Part shown: positions 9,580 to 17,418 of the stretch, in pieces | Layout of the letters: each line of letters starts with the position of its first letter | Position numbering within the stretch: the first letter of the stretch is position 1 | Assembly (NCBI GenBank): GCA_937959285.1 | Contig: CALGAR010000131.1 | Location: forward strand, 1-43,451 | DNA length: 43,451 nt | Reading direction: 5' to 3' | Origin: an uncultured Bryobacterales bacterium | GTDB taxonomy: Bacteria > Acidobacteriota > Terriglobia > Bryobacterales > Bryobacteraceae | Made by a program: the position numbers and the translations under genes | The notes under the pieces: generated by a model | Seen by the model: the letters and a program-made list of their open reading frames with translations, nothing else | Told to the model about the DNA's origin: nothing | Databases searched by the model: none

Positions 9580-10265
9580 AAGCCTGGACTCCTTTACTCC
9601 TGACGGTGCTCGGATTTGTCGGCTTAGGCGCGCTGGCTGTGTACCGGATGATGACAATTGAGTCCCTGCCTATGTTGCTTTTGGCCGGTACGGGCATGGC
9701 AATGTATGCAGGCTGGATGCTGTGGGAGTCACGGGTTTCGGTAAAGGAGATATCGAAGCCTGAGCCGGACAGGGATCGCGGGACGATGGAGCTGTGCGCG
9801 TTCGTAAAGATCTCCCTCCTTGTCGCCGCCCTTGCCGGGAGAGGATCGATTTTGACGGACCGGGGAGCTATCATCGCCGCTCTCGTCGGGCTTGTGGTTG
9901 TTGCGGCGGGTATTCTGCTTCGAACGAACGCCATCCGGACGATGGGAGACGCTTATAGCCACCGTATTCGCACTCCGAGCTTTCCTCTCGTGACGCACGG
10001 CCCGTACGCCTGGATCCGGCATCCGGCCTATGCAGGTACGGTGCTGATTCACGCTGGCGCAGTTCTGATCTTCCTGAACGTGGTCTCGGCGGTCGCACTG
10101 GCCGCCTGGCTTATTGCTGTCTGGTACCGGACACACGTGGAAGAGCGGTGGCTGTCGACCTTCCCCGAGTACCAGGAGTACAAGGCAAGAGTAACCGGAG
10201 CATGGATCCCCGGACGGCGCTCGCGGCCGCTTCCTGCCGCAAGTGCAGGAGGAGGTGCACGATGA
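9576..10265 (+). CDS. Isoprenylcysteine carboxyl methyltransferase-like membrane protein (copy 1)
   Basis: A 229-residue integral membrane protein with about five hydrophobic segments. The ICMT/PEMT-type signature HGPYAWIRHPAYAG starts at residue 141, and the later THVEERW motif belongs to the S-adenosylmethionine-binding C-terminal half. In eukaryotes this family methylates prenylated cysteines; bacterial members near polyketide genes (for example SrsB, with alkylresorcinol synthase) methylate phenolic lipids. Here the substrate is unknown and a lipid hydroxyl or carboxyl is the inferred target. The start codon overlaps the previous stop by 4 bp and the end overlaps copy 2 by 4 bp. Confidence 0.8.
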   Translation: MKAWTPLLLTVLGFVGLGALAVYRMMTIESLPMLLLAGTGMAMYAGWMLWESRVSVKEISKPEPDRDRGTMELCAFVKISLLVAALAGRGSILTDRGAIIAALVGLVVVAAGILLRTNAIRTMGDAYSHRIRTPSFPLVTHGPYAWIRHPAYAGTVLIHAGAVLIFLNVVSAVALAAWLIAVWYRTHVEERWLSTFPEYQEYKARVTGAWIPGRRSRPLPAASAGGGAR

Positions 10266-10906
10266 GCTTCCAGGCCCGGCTTCCGGTTCTGCTCTCGGTG
10301 AGCTTCGTTGTGCTCATCTCGATCTTCTCCGGGCGGAGGCTTTCCGCGATGCCTGGCGATCTGGCCGCTGCTCTGGGAGTTGTGGTGCTGCTCTATCTCG
10401 CGTGGCTCTTCATCGAGTCTCGCGTTGCGGTGAGAGAACTTTCCAAGGAAAAGACGAAGATTGACCGTGGAACGCTTGAATTGTACGCCGCCGGTCGTGC
10501 GGTCACCGTATTATCCGCGCTTGCGCTGCCAACGGCCTGGGATCGCATCGGCCTCTGGTACCCGATCGGTCTTGCAGTGTTTGTCGCGGGGGTAACTTTC
10601 CGCCTTGTCGCAATCCGCGTACTCGGCCGCTTCTACTCCCATCGCGTCCGTATCGACGATTCACACCAAATCGTCCAGCACGGTCCCTACCGGTTCCTGC
10701 GCCATCCCGCCTACACCGGGATGATTGTTGCGCATGTAGGCTTCGTCGTATGCTTCTTTCACCCTGTGAGCCTGGCGATTCTGCTTTGCTTTTTCATTCC
10801 CGCAGTGGTCTTGCGCATTCGAGTTGAGGAACGAGCGCTGTTTGCCCTTCGTGGTTACGCCGAGTACGCCAAGACCCGGAAGCGGTTAATCCCCGCGGTG
10901 TGGTGA
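10262..10906 (+). CDS. Isoprenylcysteine carboxyl methyltransferase-like membrane protein (copy 2)
   Basis: A 214-residue paralogue of the preceding gene with the same layout: hydrophobic segments, HGPYRFLRHPAYTG from residue 140, and a downstream RVEERALF motif. The two share a WLFIESRVAVRE / WMLWESRVSVKE block in the N-terminal half, which points to tandem duplication followed by divergence. An earlier in-frame start at 10148 is possible, but the ATG at 10262 has a good GGAGG about 9 bases upstream and gives the 4-bp overlap seen across this operon. Two methyltransferases could act on two positions of the product or work as a pair; I cannot tell which. Confidence 0.8.
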   Translation: MSFQARLPVLLSVSFVVLISIFSGRRLSAMPGDLAAALGVVVLLYLAWLFIESRVAVRELSKEKTKIDRGTLELYAAGRAVTVLSALALPTAWDRIGLWYPIGLAVFVAGVTFRLVAIRVLGRFYSHRVRIDDSHQIVQHGPYRFLRHPAYTGMIVAHVGFVVCFFHPVSLAILLCFFIPAVVLRIRVEERALFALRGYAEYAKTRKRLIPAVW

Positions 10907-10914
10907 GGCGGTCG

Positions 10915-11913
10915 ATGGAAATGAACATCGTCCTTCTCGGTTGTACCGGGTTCGTCGGCTCGGCAGTGCTGCGGAACGCGCTTGGAAGCAATATCCGGGT
11001 CCATGCGCTTGTGAGGGATACCCCGCGCCGTCGAGGGACCTTGCCCGGCTCCGTGCGCGTTCTTGAGGGCGATATGGAGCGCCTGCCGCGGAGCCTTTTC
11101 CCGGAGGAGCCGCACGTGGTTATCCACCTGGCGACGAAGCAGATCGACCGCGACGGAACAGGCTTTCACGCCGTGAACGTAGAGGGGACGCGGCGGCTGA
11201 TGGAGGCGCTGCCAGATTCAACGCTTGGCGTCCTGTATGGCAGCTCAATGTCCGTGTACGGCCAGGGCGAGCAGGTGAATATCGATGAAACGGCGCCCAT
11301 TCGTCCTGAGACTCCGCTTGCACGCTCCCGCCGACATGCCGAGGAGATCATCCTGGACACAGCCGCTGCACGCGGGCTCAGCAGTTATGTGCTGCGTCCC
11401 CGCTTCATCTTCGGCTTAGGCGATAAACATACGTTTCCGGGGCTCGTGCGCATGGTTCGCGATGGTGTCAGGCCCGGAACGGGCAAGCAGCGGTACTCGA
11501 TCATCGGAGTCGACGACTACGCCCGCGTACTGCTGCAGCTCGCAGGTCGAATCCTCGAAGGAGCACCGCCGGAACAAACCCCTCTGAATCTGGCTTATAC
11601 GCGCTCCGTGAGCATGCAGGAGATCGTGACGCTGATCAGTGAGCGTTTCGGGATAACGCCGCCGAGAATCGGAATCCCCGCGCCCGCATGGCTGACGCGT
11701 ACTTTGCGTGCCATGCCGATTCGAACGCTACAAACGCTGGGGACCCGGCTCGAATTGTTCGGTCTCTCCCATACGGCGAACGTCGATGCCCTATCCGCAA
11801 GGATCGGTGGGAGTATTCCCGCAAAGGATCCTATCAATGTGCTAGAAGCCGCGGCGGCAGCCTACAGCGCTACGCTCCGGCATCCCTTACAGGCAGGTGT
11901 TTCATCCACGTGA
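10915..11913 (+). CDS. NAD(P)-binding extended SDR (epimerase/dehydratase-like) without Tyr/Lys dyad
   Basis: The N-terminus has a clean Rossmann motif, GCTGFVG, and a GSSMSVYG stretch that fits the serine region of extended short-chain dehydrogenases. Where the family has pYgrsK, this protein reads PLARSRRHAEE: the catalytic Tyr is Leu and the Lys is Arg. It therefore may bind the dinucleotide without classic oxidoreductase chemistry, or use other residues. It is 332 residues long, near the usual size. The ATG at 10915 follows GAGG (10905-10908); ATG at 10921 is also possible. The stop codon overlaps the next gene (GTGA). Position in the operon suggests a tailoring step on the lipid product. 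Confidence 0.78.
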   Translation: MEMNIVLLGCTGFVGSAVLRNALGSNIRVHALVRDTPRRRGTLPGSVRVLEGDMERLPRSLFPEEPHVVIHLATKQIDRDGTGFHAVNVEGTRRLMEALPDSTLGVLYGSSMSVYGQGEQVNIDETAPIRPETPLARSRRHAEEIILDTAAARGLSSYVLRPRFIFGLGDKHTFPGLVRMVRDGVRPGTGKQRYSIIGVDDYARVLLQLAGRILEGAPPEQTPLNLAYTRSVSMQEIVTLISERFGITPPRIGIPAPAWLTRTLRAMPIRTLQTLGTRLELFGLSHTANVDALSARIGGSIPAKDPINVLEAAAAAYSATLRHPLQAGVSST

Positions 11914-14681
11914 CAGCCTTTCCCGACGACACTTCTCCGCGGCGGGTTGCGCGCGGGCCCAAGATCCTGACTCTGGCCGATCGAATGACTCCGGAGCAGG
12001 TAGGCGGAAAGTTCTACCGGCAAAGCGTCATGAGCCGGTCCGGCATTGCGATCCCGCCCTTCTTCTGCCTGACAGCCGCGTTTTATGAGGAGGTTACGGC
12101 CTCGCTTTCTCCCGCCATCAAGTCGATCCTCGACCGGGTGAACTTCGAGGACTCTGAAGGACTCGGCCAGCGGCTTGAAGAGGCGTCCGAGGCGATCCAC
12201 GATATCTTCCGCCGAATCCGGTTCAGCAAGGAGCAGGAGGCCCTAATCACGAAGGCATTCGATCGGTGCTTTCCAGGGAATCCTCTCGTCTCCGTTCGGT
12301 CCTCGATGATCGGCCATCGCGCGGAAGAGAGTGAAGATTCCGCCGACAATCCCTTTGCCGGAATGAGCGAAAGCTTCCTTTATGTGAGGCGGGAGGACTT
12401 GTTTGGACGGATCCTGGAGTGCATGGCGTCTGGCTTCAAGGCGGAATCGATTCTCTACCGCCAGAAGCAGGGGATGGATCTGACGGGGTTCTCCGTTGCG
12501 GTGGGCGTGCAAAAGATGATCTTCGGCACGAGATCATTTGTGCTGTTCACTTGCGATCCGAAGACGGCGGCGCGCGAGACGGTAGTGATTGCCGGGCACG
12601 GTATCGGAGAGGGGATCGTACAGGAGAAGGTTCCGGTAGATCACTTCTTCTTCAACCCGATGTCGAATGCGATCCGGAAAGAGGTCGCGAGCAAGGACTG
12701 GATGCTCACACTCGCCCCGGCGGGATACGGGTTGACGACGGTTGAGGTCCCGTCAGAAAAGCGTGACACGCCGTGTCTTTCCGAGGAAGAAATCCTGCAG
12801 CTTGCGGCATTGGGCGGACGGATTGAGCGAATCTTTAAGGCGCCGCAGGATATCGAAGGCACGTTTACAGACGACGGTAAGGTGTGGATTCTCCAGTCGC
12901 GTCCAATCGCGATGGACAGACGCCGTCAGCGCGTGTGGACCAACGCGAACGTCACGGAGAGCTTCCCTGGAGTAACCACTCCGCTTACATTCACGCTGGC
13001 GCGATACTTCTACCGGGTCATCTTCTACGACTGCTACAGAATGCTGGGGATCCCCCGCGCGGAGCTGCACGATCAACACGAGGCGCTTGACCGGATGATC
13101 GGCTTCCTGGGCGGCCGGGTCTACTACTGCCTTACGTCCTTCTACCTTCTCCACAGCCAAAGCCCTCTGTTTCCCATCTTCCGCGCTCATTGGGAAAAGA
13201 TGATGGGCTTTCTGGCCTCCTATGAGATCCGCAGAGAAAGTGTCTGGGAAAGGGCCACCCAGCGGATCAAGGCGATCCTGCGTCTTGCCAAGGCCGTGAT
13301 CGTCATCATCTGGCGGTTTGCGACGCATGAGCGCGACATCGTGCGGTTCCACCAGTGGTGGGAAGGCCTCATCGCCCCGCGCCGGGGCCGCAGCTACGAC
13401 AATGTTGATCCAGTCCTCGCAATCAGCGACTTCCACGAAGTGTGGCGGCAGGTGGGAAATCGCTGGGGCATCACTCTGATGAACGACACCTATCTGCCGG
13501 TTCTTTATGGCTGGGTCGAGGGGTTGTTCAAGAAATGGAAGCTGAACTCGGGAAGCGAAGGCGAAGGGCTCCTGAGCGGCCTCCTTTGCGGCGATGACGG
13601 CCTTCTCAGTGTAGAGATTATCCTCTCCGCCGTCCGGCTGGCAGAACAGGTGCGCTCCGATCCCGAGCTGCTGCATAAATTTGAATCGGAGACACCGGAG
13701 CGGCTATGGGAGATGCTCGAGGCTGGAGAGCTGAACCCCGGATTTTGTAAGGTCGTCCGGAACCATCTGCACCTTTACGGAGACCGGGGCTTTCAGGAAC
13801 TCAAGATCGAGCAGCCCAATCTGCGTCATACGCCCTGGGTGCTGCTTCGAATGCTTCAGTCCTATGTGAAGGATGGAATCACGGAGTCGGCCTACCGAAG
13901 CAAGGAGCAGGAGGCGCGCCGGCGCGCAGATGCGGAGCTGTCGCGGTTGCTTCGAGGGCATCCCTTCCGAAAACTGTTGCTCAAGGCGCTCCTTTGGAAG
14001 CTGAGGAAGCTGATCCGAAATCGGGAGAACTCTCGCTATTGTCGCAGCGAGCTGTTCTCTTTCAGCAAGAGTATCTTCACTGGGATAGGCCACTACCTGG
14101 TGCGGGAAGGGAAGCTTCGCTCGCTCGACGACCTGTACTATCTGACGCAGGACGAAATCTTCGGATACATCGATGGCACCGGCGTAACAGAGAACTTGCA
14201 AGCGCTCGCCGATCTGCGGCGCGCGGAAGCGGAACAGAACCGGCAGCGGGAGACGGACATGCAGATAACGACCGTTGGGCCGCTTCGGCAAAATAACCTC
14301 TATTCCGTCGCGACGTCCGGAGCGGAGGGCAACGTGTTGCGTGGTCTTGGATCGAGCGCGGGCAAAGTAAGGGGCAGAGCACGGATTGTGATCGATCCGA
14401 ATCAGCCAGTGCAGTTAGGCGACGACGGAATTCTCATCGCCCGGGAAACAGATCCTGGGTGGCTCTTCTTGATGCTGTCTTCAAAGGCGATCGTGGTTGA
14501 ACGGGGAAGCATGCTTTCTCACACCGCAATTACCGGCCGAAAGTTCGGTATCCCGACTGTTGTTTCTCTTCCGCATGCCACGACGCGCATCCCCGACGGC
14601 GCTGAGATCGAAGTCGACGGAGCGTCCGGCGTCGTAACGATCCTCTCAGAAGCGGGCGCGGCGAAAGGAGCAGGGAAGTGA
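11910..14681 (+). CDS. PEP synthase / rifampicin phosphotransferase-like dikinase
   Basis: About 923 residues, with the three-part layout of pyruvate-phosphate-dikinase relatives. An ATP-binding N-terminal domain has VSVRSS followed by SADNPFAGMSESFLYV. A central helical region opens with WTNANVTESFPGVTTPLT, the NVxExxPxxxTPLT block known from Rph-type enzymes. The C-terminal swivelling domain holds the phosphohistidine motif GSMLSHTAITGR with His871. Rph enzymes use ATP to phosphorylate a small molecule and release AMP and phosphate; PEP synthases act on pyruvate. The divergent centre and the location inside a synthase operon suggest a dedicated small-molecule or lipid substrate, not central metabolism. 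The start is GTG at 11910, inside the upstream stop (GTGA); a much longer frame reaching back to 11688 would overlap the SDR gene and is unlikely. The next gene overlaps the stop by 4 bp. Confidence 0.82.
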   Translation: MTAFPDDTSPRRVARGPKILTLADRMTPEQVGGKFYRQSVMSRSGIAIPPFFCLTAAFYEEVTASLSPAIKSILDRVNFEDSEGLGQRLEEASEAIHDIFRRIRFSKEQEALITKAFDRCFPGNPLVSVRSSMIGHRAEESEDSADNPFAGMSESFLYVRREDLFGRILECMASGFKAESILYRQKQGMDLTGFSVAVGVQKMIFGTRSFVLFTCDPKTAARETVVIAGHGIGEGIVQEKVPVDHFFFNPMSNAIRKEVASKDWMLTLAPAGYGLTTVEVPSEKRDTPCLSEEEILQLAALGGRIERIFKAPQDIEGTFTDDGKVWILQSRPIAMDRRRQRVWTNANVTESFPGVTTPLTFTLARYFYRVIFYDCYRMLGIPRAELHDQHEALDRMIGFLGGRVYYCLTSFYLLHSQSPLFPIFRAHWEKMMGFLASYEIRRESVWERATQRIKAILRLAKAVIVIIWRFATHERDIVRFHQWWEGLIAPRRGRSYDNVDPVLAISDFHEVWRQVGNRWGITLMNDTYLPVLYGWVEGLFKKWKLNSGSEGEGLLSGLLCGDDGLLSVEIILSAVRLAEQVRSDPELLHKFESETPERLWEMLEAGELNPGFCKVVRNHLHLYGDRGFQELKIEQPNLRHTPWVLLRMLQSYVKDGITESAYRSKEQEARRRADAELSRLLRGHPFRKLLLKALLWKLRKLIRNRENSRYCRSELFSFSKSIFTGIGHYLVREGKLRSLDDLYYLTQDEIFGYIDGTGVTENLQALADLRRAEAEQNRQRETDMQITTVGPLRQNNLYSVATSGAEGNVLRGLGSSAGKVRGRARIVIDPNQPVQLGDDGILIARETDPGWLFLMLSSKAIVVERGSMLSHTAITGRKFGIPTVVSLPHATTRIPDGAEIEVDGASGVVTILSEAGAAKGAGK

Positions 14682-15610
14682 AGACGACGCAAAGCCGGAT
14701 CCGGGCGCTCGCAGAATTTGTTCAGGATGTCTACGCGCCGGGCTTGCACATCGCGTTCGCTGCGGCGTGGTACGTGGCTCTTGATGGCGGCTTGCACGTC
14801 GTAAACGGGCTCTCGTGGCAGCCGGGCTGGTATCTGGCAACCGGCAGCGCCATCTTCTTCGTCGTGCTCCTCTACCTTCGGATCCTGGATGAGTGGAAGG
14901 ACCTCGAGTACGACAGAGTGCATAATCCAGACCGTCCGCTCGTCCGCGGAGTGGTCACACTGCCGGACCTGTATTGGTTCCTGGCGTTCACGGCTCTCCT
15001 GGCAGTCGGGCTTCAGCTGCTGACCCCGGCCGGAGTTTCGACCGGGCTTCCTATGGGGATCCTGGTGGCCGATCTCGCCTACGGATTGTTCCTTGTCGGT
15101 CTGGAACGGATGTCCCCCTCCGTACGCGATCGCATGATGCTGAATCTCGTCGTCACCTACCCGGTGAATGTCGCGTTGAGTTTCTATGCGAGCGCGGCCT
15201 TCCTAGGCAGGACTGGAGGATCGTGGAACCCAAGACTACTCCTCTTGATCGGCGGATTCGCCATGGCATTTCTCCATTACGAATTCGCGCGCAAGATCTC
15301 GTGGCCGCAGCATGCAAAGCAAGGGAAGAGGCTGTATTCTACGGCGCTAGGGGCTGTTCCTGCTCTTCTGTTGGCTGCCGGCTTTGCTGTGGGCTCGATT
15401 GCAGCGGTCGTAGCGCTCCTTGCGCCCGCAACCCCACTCGGCTTTACTCCCGCTGCTGCACTCGTTCCGGTCGCAGCGGGCATACGGAAGTTTCTGGCGA
15501 TACGTGGGCAGAAGACAGTCCCAAAGCCCTCGGCTCCTCTAACTCCGTTTGCAATGATGTTCCTGGTGCTGTTTTACTCCACCCTGATTCTGACGAGTCT
15601 TGCCGCGTGA
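14678..15610 (+). CDS. UbiA-like membrane prenyltransferase
   Basis: A 310-residue protein with about eight membrane segments. The first cytoplasmic loop contains the UbiA Asp-rich site in LDEWKDLEYDRVHNPDRPL, which binds Mg-prenyl diphosphate, followed by VRGVV. The second loop, usually also acidic, reads EFARKISWPQHAKQGKRLYS; related proteins have more acidic residues after the ARKI element, so this half-site looks weakened. The family transfers prenyl chains onto aromatic or other acceptors in the membrane. In this operon it may attach an isoprenoid to the polyketide/fatty-acid product. The GTG start at 14678 has GGAG 7 bases upstream and overlaps the previous stop (GTGA). This is the last gene of the run. 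Confidence 0.82.
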   Translation: MKTTQSRIRALAEFVQDVYAPGLHIAFAAAWYVALDGGLHVVNGLSWQPGWYLATGSAIFFVVLLYLRILDEWKDLEYDRVHNPDRPLVRGVVTLPDLYWFLAFTALLAVGLQLLTPAGVSTGLPMGILVADLAYGLFLVGLERMSPSVRDRMMLNLVVTYPVNVALSFYASAAFLGRTGGSWNPRLLLLIGGFAMAFLHYEFARKISWPQHAKQGKRLYSTALGAVPALLLAAGFAVGSIAAVVALLAPATPLGFTPAAALVPVAAGIRKFLAIRGQKTVPKPSAPLTPFAMMFLVLFYSTLILTSLAA

Positions 15611-15613
15611 CGG

Positions 15614-15644
15614 AGGGCTGAAATAGGCGATTTTGATAGCCCCT
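15614..15644 (+). terminator. Weak hairpin after the lipid/polyketide operon
   Basis: AGGGCT at 15614-15619 can pair with AGCCCCT at 15638-15644 (one bulge) across an 18-base loop, a few bases after the UbiA stop. There is no T-run, so this is only a candidate terminator. Confidence 0.25.
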
Positions 15645-15707
15645 CTCACACGGAAGGGAGCAAAGCCGAGCCCTGACATGAACTGATAAAGAGCTTCGGC
15701 AGAACTT

Positions 15708-15725
15708 GGGGACAATAAGGGGACA
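15708..15725. repeat. Short direct repeat GGGGACA near tRNA-Lys
   Basis: GGGGACA occurs at 15708-15714 and 15719-15725 with ATAA between, flanked on both sides by AACTT. The pair lies about 90 bp beyond the 3' end of the tRNA-Lys gene, on the side of the lipid operon. Similar paired GGGGACA tracts often sit near integrase attachment sites at tRNA genes (general recollection). No integrase is in view, so the meaning is uncertain. Confidence 0.4.
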
Positions 15726-15740
15726 AAACTTACACCGATC

Positions 15741-15761
15741 AAAGGGTCAAGAAAACCCTTT
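15741..15761. repeat. Inverted repeat AAAGGGT/ACCCTTT
   Basis: AAAGGGT (15741-15747) and ACCCTTT (15755-15761) form a perfect 7-bp stem with a 7-base loop between the operon end and the tRNA. It could end transcription from either side, though neither flank has a T-run. The 11 bases ATCAAAGGGTC at 15738-15748 are also the exact reverse complement of 15845-15855 within the tRNA gene. Confidence 0.35.
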
Positions 15762-15816
15762 GCAGACCCGACTGTTTAGTATGGTATCTGTAAGTTATTG
15801 ACTAACTTGTACTTCT

Positions 15817-15892
15817 TGGTGAGCCGGGCGGGACTCGAACCCGCGACCCTTTGATTAAAAGTCAAATGCTCTACCTACTGAGCTACCGGCCC
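15817..15892 (-). tRNA. tRNA-Lys (anticodon UUU), CCA encoded
   Basis: On the minus strand the gene starts GGGCCGGTAGCTCAGTAGG and ends with a CCGGCTC acceptor strand, A discriminator and encoded CCA. The acceptor stem pairs fully with one G-U. The D arm (AGCTCAGTAGGTAGAGC), an anticodon loop with CTTTTAA (anticodon TTT), and a T arm with GCGGG TTCGAGT CCCGC are all intact, so this is a functional tRNA reading AAA/AAG. Its 3' end points toward the lipid/polyketide operon, the side on which tRNA-targeting elements insert. Confidence 0.96.
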
Positions 15893-15942
15893 GAAGAGGC
15901 ATGTCTCTAATCAGGATAACATGCCCCTTGCGGATACTTCCG

Positions 15943-17229
15943 CTAGACGACGTAAGGATGGCGATACTCCCGCGTCAGGAGCTTATCCGCCTCCGGATCG
16001 TTCACGAAGCGCCGCTTCGCATGATCCCAGGTCAACTGGCGGCCGACGCGGTACGCAATATTGGCCAAATGGCAGAGATCGGCGGACGTGACACCGATCT
16101 GGACTTCCGCATTCAGCTTCTTGTAGTCGCGCGTCCGGCAGGCCTCGAGGAAATTCTCCATGTGCAGCTTCGCGCCTGCGCCATCGGAGCCTTTCTCCTC
16201 CAGAACCTTTTCGTGCGACTCGCCCTTATAAACGACGAAGCCGTTGCCGTCCACCCACATCCATCCGTCGGCGCCGTAGAACAGATTCCCGATGGTATTC
16301 CCGGGCTTCACAGGCAGACCCGCCTCCGGTCCTGTGAGCAGCCCGCGAACCTCGAACACAAGCTGCGCATGCCCGTAGTCGAAGGTCGCAAGCTGGGTGT
16401 TCGGTGTCTCCTGGTCGTCGTCATAGATGAACTTTCCGCCTGTCGACGAGACCGTCTTCGGCATGCCGAGCTCGCCCAACCCCCACCGGGCAATGTCCAT
16501 TTCATGGACACCCTGGTTGCCGATGTCGCCGTTCCCCGTATCCCAGAACCAGTGCCAGTTATAGCGGAAGCGATTCAAGGTATAAGGACGCATGGGCGCG
16601 GGTCCAAGGAACATATCCCAATCGAGCCCGGGCGGCACCGGCTCGACCGGGGTCTTGCCGATCGACTTCCGCCGCTTGTAGCAGAGGGCTTTGGCCAGAT
16701 ACAGCTTGCCGATCACGCCTTCTCTCAGCAACTGCATGGCTCTGATCTTGTGCGGCGTACTGCGGCTCTGGGACCCAACCTGCACCATCCGGTTGTATTT
16801 ACGCGCCGTCTCCACCATCTTGGCGCCTTCGTAGACGTTATGGCTGGCCGGCTTCTCGACGTAAACGTCCTTTCCAGCCTGGCAGGCCCATATCGTGCCA
16901 AGGGCATGCCAGTGATTCGGCGTAGCCATCGAGACCGCGTCAACCTGCTTGTTCTCGAAGAGCTTCCGCATGTCGGTGTATTCGGCTGCCTTGGCGCCGC
17001 CGGCTTTCTGGATTCTCGCCTGGGCGCGTTCACGCGCCGCCTGATTGACGTCACACAGAGCCACAATCTCGCAGGTGCTGATCTGGGAGTAGTACCCAAG
17101 GTGGGCCTGGCCGCGTCCGCCGAGCCCGATGATGCCAAGCTGCACCCTATCGTTTGCCCCGATCACGCGGGTAGCCGAGGCGGCGAGCAATGCACCCTGG
17201 AAGAATGAACGACGCGTTACTGACGACAT
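15943..17229 (-). CDS. Tat-exported Gfo/Idh/MocA-family oxidoreductase
   Basis: A 428-residue NAD(P)-dependent sugar oxidoreductase homologue. The N-terminus is a twin-arginine signal, VTRRSFFQGALLAAS, so it is probably exported folded with its cofactor. The Rossmann part starts with GIIGLGGRGQAH (32-43) and the catalytic-lysine motif is VEKPASH with EKP at 125-127. GDIGNQGVHEMDIARWGLGE is the active-site histidine region of the C-terminal domain. Exported members of this family are frequent in Acidobacteria, Planctomycetes and Bacteroidetes and are thought to oxidise sugars or sugar acids in the periplasm; the substrate is not predictable. I chose the ATG at 17229 because it places the Tat motif at the N-terminus and follows AGGAG; an earlier start at 17310 would bury it. 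The gene is divergent from the fucose-isomerase-like gene. Confidence 0.9.
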   Translation of the reverse strand: MSSVTRRSFFQGALLAASATRVIGANDRVQLGIIGLGGRGQAHLGYYSQISTCEIVALCDVNQAARERAQARIQKAGGAKAAEYTDMRKLFENKQVDAVSMATPNHWHALGTIWACQAGKDVYVEKPASHNVYEGAKMVETARKYNRMVQVGSQSRSTPHKIRAMQLLREGVIGKLYLAKALCYKRRKSIGKTPVEPVPPGLDWDMFLGPAPMRPYTLNRFRYNWHWFWDTGNGDIGNQGVHEMDIARWGLGELGMPKTVSSTGGKFIYDDDQETPNTQLATFDYGHAQLVFEVRGLLTGPEAGLPVKPGNTIGNLFYGADGWMWVDGNGFVVYKGESHEKVLEEKGSDGAGAKLHMENFLEACRTRDYKKLNAEVQIGVTSADLCHLANIAYRVGRQLTWDHAKRRFVNDPEADKLLTREYRHPYVV

Positions 17230-17418
17230 AGCGATTGCATCTCCTGTCCTGGTTGGATACGGTATCAGGCTTCCTCGATGGTAATCAAGGCACAAACCTG
17301 CTCTTGGCAATTGTCATACCAGACATGCTACTAGCGCAAGGGCGCGAGGTTTAACTGCCCTGCCGGACATCCCCAACGGCGCTACGCACGACGGCTTTGC
17401 TAGTGACAGAATAGAGGA
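17230..17418. promoter_or_regulatory. Divergent intergenic region between two sugar-metabolism genes
   Basis: This 189-bp gap should hold promoters for the minus-strand oxidoreductase and the plus-strand isomerase-like gene. TTGGCA near 17304 followed by CTACTA about 18 bases later could serve the plus strand. A short dyad TGTC-ATACCA-GACA lies between them. Both are weak matches and no regulator gene is adjacent. Confidence 0.3.

Noticed and set aside
11688..11909. N-terminal extension of the dikinase
   Set aside because: It would overlap the SDR gene by 225 bp and has no conserved content; GTG at 11910 fits the GTGA coupling.
15539..15742. Minus-strand 67-codon frame before the tRNA
   Set aside because: It overlaps the UbiA gene end and the GGGGACA repeat, with no start signal or domain.
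15766..15779. CGACTGTTTAGTAT shared with 30654-30667
   Set aside because: A 14-base match is expected by chance in 43 kb and the contexts differ.
15901..17208. 435-codon open frame on the plus strand
   Set aside because: It is antisense to the well-supported Gfo/Idh/MocA gene and shows no domain; GC-rich codon bias leaves the opposite strand open.
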